Shown: piece after piece, positions 1 to 8,285 of the stretch | Position numbering within the stretch: position 1 is the first letter of the stretch | Layout of the letters: each line of letters opens with the position of its first letter | Assembly (NCBI RefSeq): GCF_947259555.1 | Contig: NZ_CAMYMD010000008.1 | Span: forward strand, 1 to 64,000 | Reading direction: 5' to 3' | Origin: an uncultured Roseovarius sp. | Lineage (GTDB): Bacteria; Pseudomonadota; Alphaproteobacteria; Rhodobacterales; Rhodobacteraceae | Length of the DNA stretch: 64,000 nt | The notes under the pieces: generated by a model | Databases searched by the model: none | What the model saw: only the letters and a program-made list of their open reading frames with translations | Told to the model about the DNA's origin: nothing | Made by a program: the position numbers and the translations under genes

Positions 1-138
1 GATGCGGCTTTCGAGATAGCGGCGGTTGAACGGCGGCGGCTCGCTGTCGAACAGGTCCCGCCACTGTTGCTTCAGGTCGGGCGTCGTCGCGGTCTTGAGC
101 GCGGCCAGGCGCGCGGGGATGGGATCGTGGGTCGTCAT
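1..138 (-). CDS. DUF2924 family protein, partial (runs off left edge)
   Basis: The first 46 codons of a gene read leftwards from an ATG at 138, behind a GGAGA ribosome site. The start reads MTTHDPIPARLAAL and continues with the DLKQQWRDLF and PPPFNRRYLESR blocks that mark the DUF2924 family. DUF2924 proteins are small, of unknown function, and in alphaproteobacterial phage-like and integrative elements usually precede a large serine recombinase. Such a recombinase would lie outside this window, which is inference. The start overlaps the stop of the upstream gene by ATGA, so the two are translationally coupled. Confidence 0.8.
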   Translation of the reverse strand, partial: MTTHDPIPARLAALKTATTPDLKQQWRDLFDSEPPPFNRRYLESRI

Positions 139-338
139 GCGGTCTCCTTCCGTGTTGAAGTTGCATGACCGCTCTGGTCGGCCGGATTGTGTAGGGGAAA
201 GTCTCCGTCTTCTTCAGAAACCTGACCGGCGTTGCGCATGTGAAGGCGCACCAGGCCGAAGGCGAGCAGGCCGCACAGTTCGGCGCGGCGTTCAGACGGG
301 GTCATCATTTGTGGATTCAGGGCGTTCGGACGTTTCAT
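135..338 (-). CDS. small conserved hypothetical protein upstream of DUF2924
   Basis: A 67-residue protein starting MKRPNALNPQMM, with the ATG at 338 chosen because AGGAGA lies just upstream. Longer in-frame starts lack such a site. The middle (TPSERRAELCGLLAFGLVRL) looks helical and the tail is hydrophilic. Proteins of this type commonly sit directly in front of DUF2924 genes in Rhodobacterales elements. Function is unknown. It overlaps the next gene by 4 nt (ATGA), so it is probably part of a short operon read leftwards. It is divergent from the gene starting at 461, and the 122 bp between them must hold both promoters. Confidence 0.7.
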   Translation of the reverse strand: MKRPNALNPQMMTPSERRAELCGLLAFGLVRLHMRNAGQVSEEDGDFPLHNPADQSGHATSTRKETA

Positions 339-460
339 TCGGCTCTCCTTTTGGGAGAAAAGCCGCCTTTTGGAGCCAATCGGGACAATGGCTTCCAGAT
401 TCAAGGAATGACAGATCGCCATACACGCAATACGGTAGCCTGGTAATCTTGGAGACAGTT

Positions 461-2659
461 ATGGTTCGTGCTCCGAACAAGACATGTCCAAACCTGTGCC
501 GGCTGTTTGATGAGGCGCCGCCGGAGCTGATCCACGCATTTCTCGAAAGCAAGCCATTCGAAAGGATGAGTTGGCTCACAGCGTACCGGTTCGACCAGAA
601 CGACCCGGAGGGCCCGTCAACTGCCAGCAGCATGCTCCGTTAGGAAAAGAAGGACCAGCTTGGTCCGCTGGAGACCCAGGCGGCCCGGATCGTCAACATC
701 GCGAGTGATCGTGGGCAGTATGTCGTGGAAGATCTCGTACGAACCAAGCTTGAGCCTGACCGCGCTAGAGAACTCCTGAATCAGCGCGACCAGCTTGCGC
801 GCAGCCTGTGGACTTTTGCAAATGAGCACGGCCTTTTTGAAGCGGCGGAGAACAGCCTGCACATGCGTCTGTACCGTCGCTACGACAGGCACTATCAAAC
901 CTTCATGGCCGAGCCTTCGGTCGTCGGCGGTTCGGAAGCCGGCAGCACAATGCTCGACGAGCTTCTCTCTGACCTTAACGAGCGGCTCGATCGCGGCGAC
1001 GGTTACAGCATCGACAGATTCGACATCCCCGAACAAGGCGACGAGCCTGCCGCAGAGATGTACCTTCTGTTCCATCCTGATCCACCGACAAGCGTCCGGG
1101 AGATTGACGACGAAGGCAATCGGTCGAGCATCTATTTCCGCCCTCCCGGAGAAGCGATGATTGTCTACACACCATCCACCGGCCGGGTCCACGTTCGAGC
1201 GAGAAACCGAAAGCTGCGGCACACCATCGCGGAACGCTTCATCGAGACGTCTCTTGATCAAACTTACTCCAACCAACCCGTCGACTTTCAGGCATACGAC
1301 ATCTCGCAGTTTCTGAAAGGGTTCGATCTGGATCTGCCGGACTTCGATGACGTTGTGATCGACCGAGCAAGAGTGATCCGCGCCGACATCAGCATCGGGA
1401 AACTTTCCAATCGCCTCTCACTTTCCACCACCATTGATCACGACATTTCCGAGATCGTTGACAGCCAGCCAGGCCTTCCGAGGATCTTCCAGCGAGCGGT
1501 CGCAATCCGCTTCGTCGAGATCGCGGTTCGGTATCGACGCGCCGGACGAGACGAGGCGCAAACCCTCGACTTCACGCTTACTGACCGCAACACAAGCAGC
1601 CTTTTAAGCCTCGACGATCCTCTCGAACGCGTTCTGGGCCATCGGCTGCTGAGACACTGGAATATACTCAGTGAGGGGCGGGAGCCCGACGACGCAGAGA
1701 GTATGGCGGTCATGCCCGCCTTGCTGGCGATCTGGGATATAGGGGCAGACAAGGTCTCCGGCGCATGGCTACAATCTCGTGGTGTCGATCCGGCCCTTCT
1801 GACCGAACTGGGTTTTCTCGTGCCTGCCGGGTGGGAAGACGACGATCTGATCGATGATGAAGACGAGGTCGGGCCGATCGCGGCCGAGGTGGTTGTCCGG
1901 GTCGAAGAAGGCGATACGGAGAAAGGAAACCAAAAGGTGGCCGACCTCGAGGTCACAGACGGAAATGCCACGCCCGGCAACCCGGATCGTTACAAGAGCT
2001 ATCGAGTAAGGGACGGCTGGGTCGCGGAACACCTAAAAGCACGACTGGAACAGGCGCTCAATGTGCCCGCTGTGGATAAGCTGACCGACCAGCTTCTCTA
2101 CCTTGGCACGCTCTCGGTCGATGGCGGAGATGTCCCAGTCTATCTCGCCCGCGGTCTTGATCGCGAGAAGGTCAGGTCGGCCGTTGATACGGAGCTTCGG
2201 GCCCGCCACAACTTGGGCATCGGACTGGTCCTGCAGGCCGGCACCACGCCGGGGCCATGTCTGGCGGCCAACGTGCTGACGTCGCTTGCCGAACAGATCG
2301 ACGGCGACCAGTCTGAAATCGCGTTGGTCGCAGACAAGCTCCGGTCCGTGTTCCGGCGGCACCGGATACTGGCGCGTGGTGGCCAGGCGGTTGAATTTGC
2401 CCGTAGCGGGAAAAACATGGCGACTCTGTTCATTCCTGGGAAAGGCAGCATCGACATTCAGGGTGAGAATCGGATCGCGATCATCCAGCAGCTGGTCGAT
2501 GCTCACAACACGGGGCCCATGCCGGTGAGAACAAAAGACCTTCTCAAGGGTATCGAAGGCCAGTCCTTGGCAAATATCTTTGGTCAGCCTCTCTGGGACA
2601 AGCTCAAGGCTGATTTCTTGCAATCGCCCAGAAAGAGCCTTTGGGAAATCTCGATCTGA
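461..2659 (+). pseudogene. large hypothetical protein of a phage/ICE-like module, split by an in-frame TAG
   Basis: The reading frame opens at ATG 461 and would encode about 732 residues, but an in-frame TAG stands at 641-643. On both sides of that codon the frame looks coding and uniform (before it PPELIHAFLESKPFER; after it EKKDQLGPLETQAARIV). The part after the stop could start at GTG 725, giving 644 residues, but I see no good ribosome site there. The LFEAAENSLHMRLYRRYDRHYQTF region resembles hypothetical proteins of alphaproteobacterial integrative elements that I cannot name further. Residues around 420-450 of the downstream part are very acidic. Either the gene is broken, or the TAG is a sequencing error or a read-through codon. 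No enzymatic motif is visible. Confidence 0.6.
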
Positions 2660-2751
2660 CTTTCAACTCCGCTTCAGCTCCGATTGGGGGGTCTGACTAA
2701 CTCCGATTCCATGCGCGATGTGAAGGGCTCCAATACGACAGGAGCCCTCAA

Positions 2752-2973
2752 ATGACGAAACCCACTACAAACCACCTACCACACGCTTCGGCAGCGAACG
2801 TCCGTAATACACCACCTCGCGACTGGCGCTGTACGCGGTGCTTCAAACTGTTGGGGCACCGGAACGAAGGCGGCGTCCATGTCCGGTTTGCGAGGGGGCA
2901 TCAATACACGATGAGCACCCCTGTTACTGCGGTTTGCCGTAGCTGCGGAACGCTGAACGAGCTTCGCAGATAA
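2752..2973 (+). CDS. small zinc-ribbon protein (Com-like)
   Basis: A 73-residue protein with AGGAG upstream of its ATG. Two CxxC knuckles (Cys27/Cys30 and Cys62/Cys65) flank a basic middle with His43 and His50. The ending CRSCGTLNEL recalls the Mu Com family of small zinc-finger translational regulators, whose second knuckle is also followed by a CxTxN-type segment. The Com link is by motif only. It lies alone between the broken large gene and the sigma-like gene, within the phage-like module. Confidence 0.55.
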   Translation: MTKPTTNHLPHASAANVRNTPPRDWRCTRCFKLLGHRNEGGVHVRFARGHQYTMSTPVTAVCRSCGTLNELRR

Positions 2974-3091
2974 CCGCTCGGGCGATCGGTTCACGCCGGC
3001 CGCCCATTCAATCTGACAACCTGAGAGGCGCGCGACGCCCTGACCTGGCCACGATGAGGCGCCTGACGCCCGGCCGAAAGGCAGGCGTCTC

Positions 3092-3793
3092 GTGTCTTCA
3101 TCCTGGTCCGCGCTTCACGCGCAGCTCTCCCGGTCGGTGCACCGGCATTCCGCATTAGCGACCTTTTCCACCCTCCTTCCGCAGAACGACCGGATCGGCC
3201 GTTTCCGCGAGCCGACAAAGCTTCTTGGCTGGCTGCACAGCCGGGGTTCGGACCCCGACAGCAAGAACAAGATGCTGTCGCGCTTGTTGCAGAAGGCCTG
3301 CGGTGATCCGTCTGGCAGCGATCTTGCCGTCGAACTCCTCCTCCTGGCACTCTGGCCAGGTCTTTGTACGCTGCGACACCGGTTGCGTGATCTTGCCCCG
3401 GTCAGCGCGCTTGATGCCGATCTCGTCAGCCAGCTGACCATCGGTATCCGATCCGCGCGTCCTGAGAGGATCCGGCGCGTGGCGGCCACGTTACTGCGCA
3501 ACCTGGAGCGCGATCTGCGGCGTGCGTATCTCCATGATGCCAACACGCGTTACAGCACATGCGATTGCGAAGGGCTCGATGCCGTGGATGCAAATGAGCA
3601 GATGGACCGCCCCGAGGTGATCGCGGCAGCTGCGGCATCGGCGTTCGGCAAGGACGGTGTTCTGCTGACCACCGTACATATCGCGGGGTTTTCCCAGAAG
3701 GAGGCCGCGACGCTTCTGGGCATCAGTCACGACGCGGCCCGCAAGCGCTGTCAGCGCGCAATGCGGCGGCTGACGGAGTTCGATGGTGCGTGA
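3092..3793 (+). CDS. sigma-70 region 4-like regulatory protein
   Basis: A 233-residue protein beginning at a GTG preceded by AGG. The last 45 residues form a sigma-70 region 4 type helix-turn-helix (FSQKEAATLLGISHDAARKR), and the preceding part is helical with no clear region 2. Proteins of this kind occur in phage-like elements directly upstream of an excisionase-like gene and a primase, as here, and probably act as transcription activators for the element. A role as a true sigma factor is not supported because the core-binding region is not recognisable. Confidence 0.6.
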   Translation: MSSSWSALHAQLSRSVHRHSALATFSTLLPQNDRIGRFREPTKLLGWLHSRGSDPDSKNKMLSRLLQKACGDPSGSDLAVELLLLALWPGLCTLRHRLRDLAPVSALDADLVSQLTIGIRSARPERIRRVAATLLRNLERDLRRAYLHDANTRYSTCDCEGLDAVDANEQMDRPEVIAAAAASAFGKDGVLLTTVHIAGFSQKEAATLLGISHDAARKRCQRAMRRLTEFDGA

Positions 3794-3872
3794 TCTGTCC
3801 CGATCACGGCTACCGGCCGGCTTTTCCATTGTGAGCGCGCAATCAGGCGCGCCTGACATGGAGAGCAGTTCA

Positions 3873-4064
3873 ATGACCATAAGTATCACGACGCAGGACG
3901 ACTACGAGCGACTGCCCGGTCTCTATCATGCCTGGGACTTCGCCATGCTTCTGGAAGAGGGATGTAGCTATCTGATCGAGGAAGGCGGCCGTGCCGAGGA
4001 CGGGCAAGCCCTCTTCCTGGTTTTTCAGCGTCCTCGGAAGCGCGGGGAGGCCGGGAATGACTGA
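3873..4064 (+). CDS. small hypothetical protein
   Basis: Sixty-three residues from ATG 3873, chosen because GAGAG lies 8 nt upstream. The longer frame from GTG 3783 overlaps the previous gene and has no ribosome site. The sequence (ending LFLVFQRPRKRGEAGND) is acidic then basic, with no recognisable domain. It overlaps the next gene by 8 nt, so it belongs to the same operon as the HTH protein and primase. Function unknown. Confidence 0.5.
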   Translation: MTISITTQDDYERLPGLYHAWDFAMLLEEGCSYLIEEGGRAEDGQALFLVFQRPRKRGEAGND

Positions 4065-4284
4065 AGACCGGGTCTATCTTACGCAGCGCGAACTGGCCGA
4101 ACGCTGGCGCCTCAGCGGTCGCACGCTGGAGCGGTGGAGAGCGGAGCCCTTCGGCCCCGCGTGGGTGAATATCGGCGGGTCGATCCGTTATCCGGTGAGG
4201 GACATCGAAGAGTTCGAACAGCGCAATCGCAACACGGCGGGTCGGGCGAGCGGTGCCGCTACTTATCGAGGAGGTTCGGAATGA
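4057..4284 (+). CDS. excisionase/AlpA-like helix-turn-helix protein
   Basis: A 75-residue protein starting MTEDRVYLTQRELAERW, preceded by GGGGAGG. It is a classic single-domain winged HTH of the MerR/AlpA (HTH_17) type: a recognition segment WRLSGRTLERWRAE, then a beta hairpin with IRYPVRDIEEFEQ. Such proteins serve as excisionases or as transcription switches of prophages and satellites. Its stop overlaps the start of the primase by ATGA, so expression is coupled to replication. Confidence 0.8.
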   Translation: MTEDRVYLTQRELAERWRLSGRTLERWRAEPFGPAWVNIGGSIRYPVRDIEEFEQRNRNTAGRASGAATYRGGSE

Positions 4285-6590
4285 ACAGAGTACTGCATAT
4301 CCCGATGCGCCTCGACGCAGCGATCTCCTACGCCGAACGGGGGTGGTGCGTATTTCCTGTCAAACAAGGCACCAAGGGTCGTGACGCGGACGGCACCTCC
4401 ACACATCTGCTGAAGAACGGTCATGTCGGGGCATCGAAAGACCCGGGTGTCGTTCGCGATTGGTGGACCCGGTGGCCCGATGCCAACATCGGCGTTCACC
4501 TCGCAGCCTCCGGCCTCGTGGCAGTCGATGTAGACTCGTACAAGGCGGATTGCGGCTGGAGCGCATTTCTTCGTGGCCGTGAGGTTCCGCAAACGCTTGT
4601 CCAGCGCAGCCCCCGCGGGGGCCGCCACTACATCTTCACAGCGGAAACTGACGATCGGTTCTCAGGCCAGCTTTGCCCGGGCGTGGAAATCAAGCATCGA
4701 GGCTACATCCTGCTCGAGCCCTCCGAGTTCGCGGGCGGGCGCTACTGCTTTGAGACGGATTATGAGCCTGCCCCGGTGCCGGCATGGGTTCCCAGGAAAA
4801 TGCCAGCAGGGATTTCTGCTTTGCAGCGACCCGAGTTGCTTCGGAGTGGTGATTCTGATCGCTTTGAGAAACCCGATTGCAAGGCGCCGGTGGAAGAGGT
4901 CGAAGACCTCCTGTCCTGGATCGACCCGGACGCAGGAGGCTACGATGCGTGGCTCGAGGTTCTGCAGGCCCTGCATGATCACTTCGCCGGCAGTACCGCA
5001 GGCTTGCGCCTGGCGGAGGACTGGTCATCCCAGGGGGACAAGTTCAAACCGGGAGAGGTCGCGTCCAAATGGCAAGGCTTTCAGGTTGGCGGTGGCGTGA
5101 CCCTGAGCTCCATCGCTAGGCGCGCGCGCTCGGCCGGTGCGGATCTCTCCGAGATTGCCCGGCGGTATCGAGGGCGCAGCGAACAAAGTTCCTTATCAAA
5201 GCAAGGTCCCGAGGACAGCTGCGACCTGTCCCATGACGCCCTTGCGCTGGAACTCGGCCGACGAAGCTGGGATAGCGATGCACGGTACGTCGCCCTCTGG
5301 GGAAAATGGCTGTTCTGGACCGGAGCGCACTGGCAGCGCGACGAGACCCTGGTGCACATGTCACGCACACGCAGTTTCCTGCGCGAGCGGGCAGCCGAAG
5401 TCCGCGTCTGGGCGGAGAACAAAGCTGCCGATCTGAACGCTGTTGGTGACATGGCCGAAGCACGTAAAATCCATAAGTGGGCCCGCGATCAAGCGCGGTC
5501 GCTCGGCAGCAGTGCCACCGTAGCCGCTGTTTCAGGTCTCGCACGGGCCAACCCCGCTTCGGCCGCGACGCATGAAGCGTTCGATGCTGACAGGTTCCTG
5601 GTCGGCACACCGGAAGGAACGGTCGATCTGCGAACCGGAAACCTGCGACCGGCGCAGCGAGAAGACATGATCAGCCACCGCCTCGCATGCGCGCCGGCCG
5701 ATCGCGGGGTTCGCCCCGAACTCTGGCTTCGTTTTCTGGGAGACATCTTCGAGCAGGACGAGGAAACCATCGACTTCCTGCAGCGCGCGGCGGGGTATGC
5801 CCTCACGGGTTCTGTGCAGGAACACAAGCTGCTGTTCCTGCATGGGTCCGGTCGCAACGGTAAATCCGTGTTCATGAACACATTGCTGGATATATGGGGC
5901 GACTACGGGCGCCGGGTCGCCGCTACGACCTTCCTGAACTCGCAGACCGAACGTCACCCGACAGATATTGCCGGTCTGCACGGCGCGCGGCTGGCCATCG
6001 CCTCTGAATTGCCACGCGGCAAGACCTGGGATGAGGCTGTAATCAAGGACCTGACGGGCGGGGACCGGATGACGGCGCGTTTCATGCGCCAGGACTTCTT
6101 CGACTTCGATCCGCAGATGACCCTGATGATCGCAGGAAACACGCAGCCGTCCTTCAAGGGCGTTGACGAGGCGATCCGCAGCCGTGTCGTGCTCGTGCCT
6201 TTCGCGGTCACCATCCCGCCCGAGCGGCGCGATGGGAGTTTGCCCGACCGGCTCAAATCGGAACACCCGGCAATCCTTCGCTGGTGCATCGACGGCGCGC
6301 TGGCCTGGCAGGAACGGGGGCTCGATGTGCCGGCTTCCATCGCCGCGGCTTCCGCTGCCTATTTCGACGAGGAAGATACCGTGGGGCAGTTCCTGCAGGA
6401 CGAGACCCGGGAGGATCCGTGCGGCTTTGTCGCTTCCGACGACCTGATCGCGCGCTTCAACTTCTGGTGTGACCAGCAAGGACTCGGAGGCTGGACAAAG
6501 CGCTCGCTCATCAAGGAAGTGCGGCAACGTGGTTTTGAGGATCAACGCAGCAACCGCCATCGAGGGTTGCGCGGCCTCCGGCTGAAGTGA
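4281..6590 (+). CDS. bifunctional DNA primase/polymerase and D5/P4-type helicase
   Basis: A 769-residue replication protein behind a perfect GAGGAGG site; ATG 4281 overlaps the previous stop. The first ~190 residues are an archaeo-eukaryotic Prim-Pol domain: AVDVDSYK gives the metal-binding DxD and SPRGGRHYIF the catalytic His region. A PriCT-2-like linker follows, around residues 210-290. The last part is a D5_N plus superfamily 3 helicase with the Walker A motif GSGRNGKS at about 522-529, and Walker B and sensor blocks (RLAIASELPRGK, LMIAGNTQPSF). This is the replication core of phages, satellites and integrative elements (P4 alpha-like). It fixes the identity of the 1-6800 block. Confidence 0.92.
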   Translation: MNRVLHIPMRLDAAISYAERGWCVFPVKQGTKGRDADGTSTHLLKNGHVGASKDPGVVRDWWTRWPDANIGVHLAASGLVAVDVDSYKADCGWSAFLRGREVPQTLVQRSPRGGRHYIFTAETDDRFSGQLCPGVEIKHRGYILLEPSEFAGGRYCFETDYEPAPVPAWVPRKMPAGISALQRPELLRSGDSDRFEKPDCKAPVEEVEDLLSWIDPDAGGYDAWLEVLQALHDHFAGSTAGLRLAEDWSSQGDKFKPGEVASKWQGFQVGGGVTLSSIARRARSAGADLSEIARRYRGRSEQSSLSKQGPEDSCDLSHDALALELGRRSWDSDARYVALWGKWLFWTGAHWQRDETLVHMSRTRSFLRERAAEVRVWAENKAADLNAVGDMAEARKIHKWARDQARSLGSSATVAAVSGLARANPASAATHEAFDADRFLVGTPEGTVDLRTGNLRPAQREDMISHRLACAPADRGVRPELWLRFLGDIFEQDEETIDFLQRAAGYALTGSVQEHKLLFLHGSGRNGKSVFMNTLLDIWGDYGRRVAATTFLNSQTERHPTDIAGLHGARLAIASELPRGKTWDEAVIKDLTGGDRMTARFMRQDFFDFDPQMTLMIAGNTQPSFKGVDEAIRSRVVLVPFAVTIPPERRDGSLPDRLKSEHPAILRWCIDGALAWQERGLDVPASIAAASAAYFDEEDTVGQFLQDETREDPCGFVASDDLIARFNFWCDQQGLGGWTKRSLIKEVRQRGFEDQRSNRHRGLRGLRLK

Positions 6591-6805
6591 GCGTGACAAA
6601 AGTGACAAAACACAGACTATCGGACGTATGGGAAATTCGACGTCCCTATACGTGGGATAATGGGGAAACTGTCACTTTTGTCACGGCGGCGGCTGCCGCT
6701 GGCTGCGACGCGACAGCAACGGGCTGCTTCCTCGCGCATCTGCGTATTGCGGCCGCCTTAAGCGGATCGGCTGAAACGAAGGTCTTGATAGAAACTATCA
6801 GATGA
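6587..6805 (+). CDS. possible small protein after the primase
   Basis: A 72-codon frame from a GTG overlapping the primase stop (GTGA). It begins MSVTKVTKHRL and later has TVTFVT. These VT pairs come from GTGACA repeats and their inverted copy. The frame ends inside the 22-bp direct repeat that borders the neighbouring catabolic island. It has no recognisable domain, and the alanine-rich tail may only reflect composition. It may be a truncated remnant rather than a functional gene. Confidence 0.3.
   Translation: MSVTKVTKHRLSDVWEIRRPYTWDNGETVTFVTAAAAAGCDATATGCFLAHLRIAAALSGSAETKVLIETIR
6593..6684. repeat. 15-bp inverted repeat built of GTGACA units
   Basis: GTGACAAAAGTGACA at 6593-6607 is repeated in perfect inverted orientation at 6670-6684, with 62 bp between the arms. 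Each arm holds two GTGACA units 9 bp apart. It directly follows the replicative primase gene, where replicating elements often keep iteron-like origin or control sites. An origin role is inference. Confidence 0.55.
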
Positions 6806-6819
6806 CGGCAGCCAGCCCG
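6798..6819. repeat. left copy of a 22-bp direct repeat flanking the catabolic island
   Basis: Exactly identical to 16053-16074 over 22 bp, with partial similarity a further ~10 bp on each side. Key core is GATGACGGCAGCC. The two copies enclose the cluster 7004-15763. It may be a recombination site, or a member of the dispersed intergenic repeats common in roseobacters. Confidence 0.6.
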
Positions 6820-7003
6820 GAGCGGCCCCACAGCCCTTGGCTCGAATTTGCGGTAGCTGTCCTTCACCGCGCGGTTGATGAACCGGTAGTATGCGGACGA
6901 AGCCGTCGTTTGAGCGGCGCATGCGAAGTCCGGTCTGATGTGCACCGCGGTCGTTCACTAAAGTCCGAGCAATTCGCGCGAGCTTAGATCACATCGTTCT
7001 CGT

Positions 7004-8281
7004 TCAAAATTCTGACACAGCATTTGCTGCTTGCTTAAACGCTGACCTGGTCGCTTCCAAGTCGTCGGTTCTCAATGCGAGCGATGGATAGAGTTTGCCC
7101 GGTGATTTGAAGACGCCATTGGCCCGCAATGCACCATTCCAGGTCTCGTTGAGCCTCGGATCGCCGTGCTTCGCGCTTCGATAGTCGACCGGATCGGCAT
7201 CGGTGAAGTAGATGTCGAACAGGGTTGGATCTCCGCAGATGCGGTGGGCGATTCCCTGCTCCGTCAGAGCGGAAGCCTGCATCTCCATCAAGGCCTGGCC
7301 CAGCTCACGCAGCCGCTCGTACTGCCCCGGACGCCTCAAGACCTCCATCGTCTTGAGCCCCGCAGCAGAGGCCACCGGATTGCCCGAGAGCGTGCCGAGC
7401 TGCATCAGCCAATTCTCAGCCCCTACAACGGACTTGTCAAAATGCGCCATGATTTCGGAGCTGGCCCCGAGAGCGGCCAAAGGAAAGCCGCCACCGATGA
7501 TCTTGCCCAGGGTGCAGATGTCGGGTGTGACACCATAGCGTTCCTGCGCGCCGCCATAGGCAAGACGGAAGCCGGTGACGATCTCATCAAAGATTAGGAG
7601 CACACCGTGTTTGTCACACAAATCGCGCAAACCTTGCAGAAAGCCGGGTTGTGCTGGGATGATGCGCTGCAACGGTTCCACGATGATCGCTGCAATGCCT
7701 TTATGTTCGCTGAGAAGGGAGGCGACAGCCTCAAGATCGTTGAAGGGCGAGATTAACATCTCATCGGCCACCCCCCGCGGGATGCCCGCGCTGTCGGGCA
7801 CAGCCGTGGGGAAATTGACGTGGGTCGAAGGCGCAAGGCTCATTTGCGCCTCGGCGGACATGCCGTGATAGCCGCCTTCAAATTTCAGTATCTTTGACTT
7901 GCCGGTATAGGCACGGGCAAGGCGAATGGCGTACATGTCGGCCTCGCCGCCCGAGGTGACAAAGCGGACCTGTTCACAACAGGGCACGGCCTCGACGATC
8001 GCTTCGGCCAATTCGATACCCTTGGCATTATTGGCGAAAAACGTCATGCCATTTGGCAGTTGTTCCAGCACCGCCTCCATCACCTCTGGGTGGCCATGCC
8101 CCAGAAGCATCGGGCCGGAGCCGATCAGGTAGTCCACATATTCGTTGCCGTCCTCGTCCCAAACGCGGCTGCCTTCGCCCCGCGCGATCACGATGGAGGC
8201 GTCGAAATTGCCAAACCCGGCGGCGGGAAGAACCTCGCGGGCGCGGGCGATCCAGTCTGCTTGGGCGTGAATGCGGTTCAT
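7004..8281 (-). CDS. class III (glutamate-1-semialdehyde-type) PLP aminotransferase
   Basis: A 425-residue fold type I PLP enzyme of the omega-aminotransferase/HemL-like group. Visible landmarks are SGGEADMYAIRLAR (cofactor phosphate region), FEGGYHGMS, IFDEIVTGFR (Asp contacting the pyridine ring) and LGKIIGGGFPLAA with the Schiff-base Lys. It is the last gene of a leftward operon, 4 bp after the enolase-superfamily gene. It is unlikely to be the haem-pathway HemL, because it sits in a degradative cluster and has divergent spacing. A transamination or racemisation step of an amino-acid or betaine degradation route is inferred. Confidence 0.85.
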   Translation of the reverse strand: MNRIHAQADWIARAREVLPAAGFGNFDASIVIARGEGSRVWDEDGNEYVDYLIGSGPMLLGHGHPEVMEAVLEQLPNGMTFFANNAKGIELAEAIVEAVPCCEQVRFVTSGGEADMYAIRLARAYTGKSKILKFEGGYHGMSAEAQMSLAPSTHVNFPTAVPDSAGIPRGVADEMLISPFNDLEAVASLLSEHKGIAAIIVEPLQRIIPAQPGFLQGLRDLCDKHGVLLIFDEIVTGFRLAYGGAQERYGVTPDICTLGKIIGGGFPLAALGASSEIMAHFDKSVVGAENWLMQLGTLSGNPVASAAGLKTMEVLRRPGQYERLRELGQALMEMQASALTEQGIAHRICGDPTLFDIYFTDADPVDYRSAKHGDPRLNETWNGALRANGVFKSPGKLYPSLALRTDDLEATRSAFKQAANAVSEF

Positions 8282-8285
8282 TTTC

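Noticed and set aside
641-643. TAG as a pyrrolysine or programmed recoding codon
   Set aside because: No pyl genes, recoding hairpin or homologous TAG-containing family is visible; a nonsense mutation or sequence error is simpler.
7004-8281. hemL (glutamate-1-semialdehyde aminomutase)
   Set aside because: Although of the same family, it lies at the end of a catabolic operon behind an enolase-superfamily enzyme and a DMGDH-type flavoprotein, so a degradative aminotransferase is more likely.
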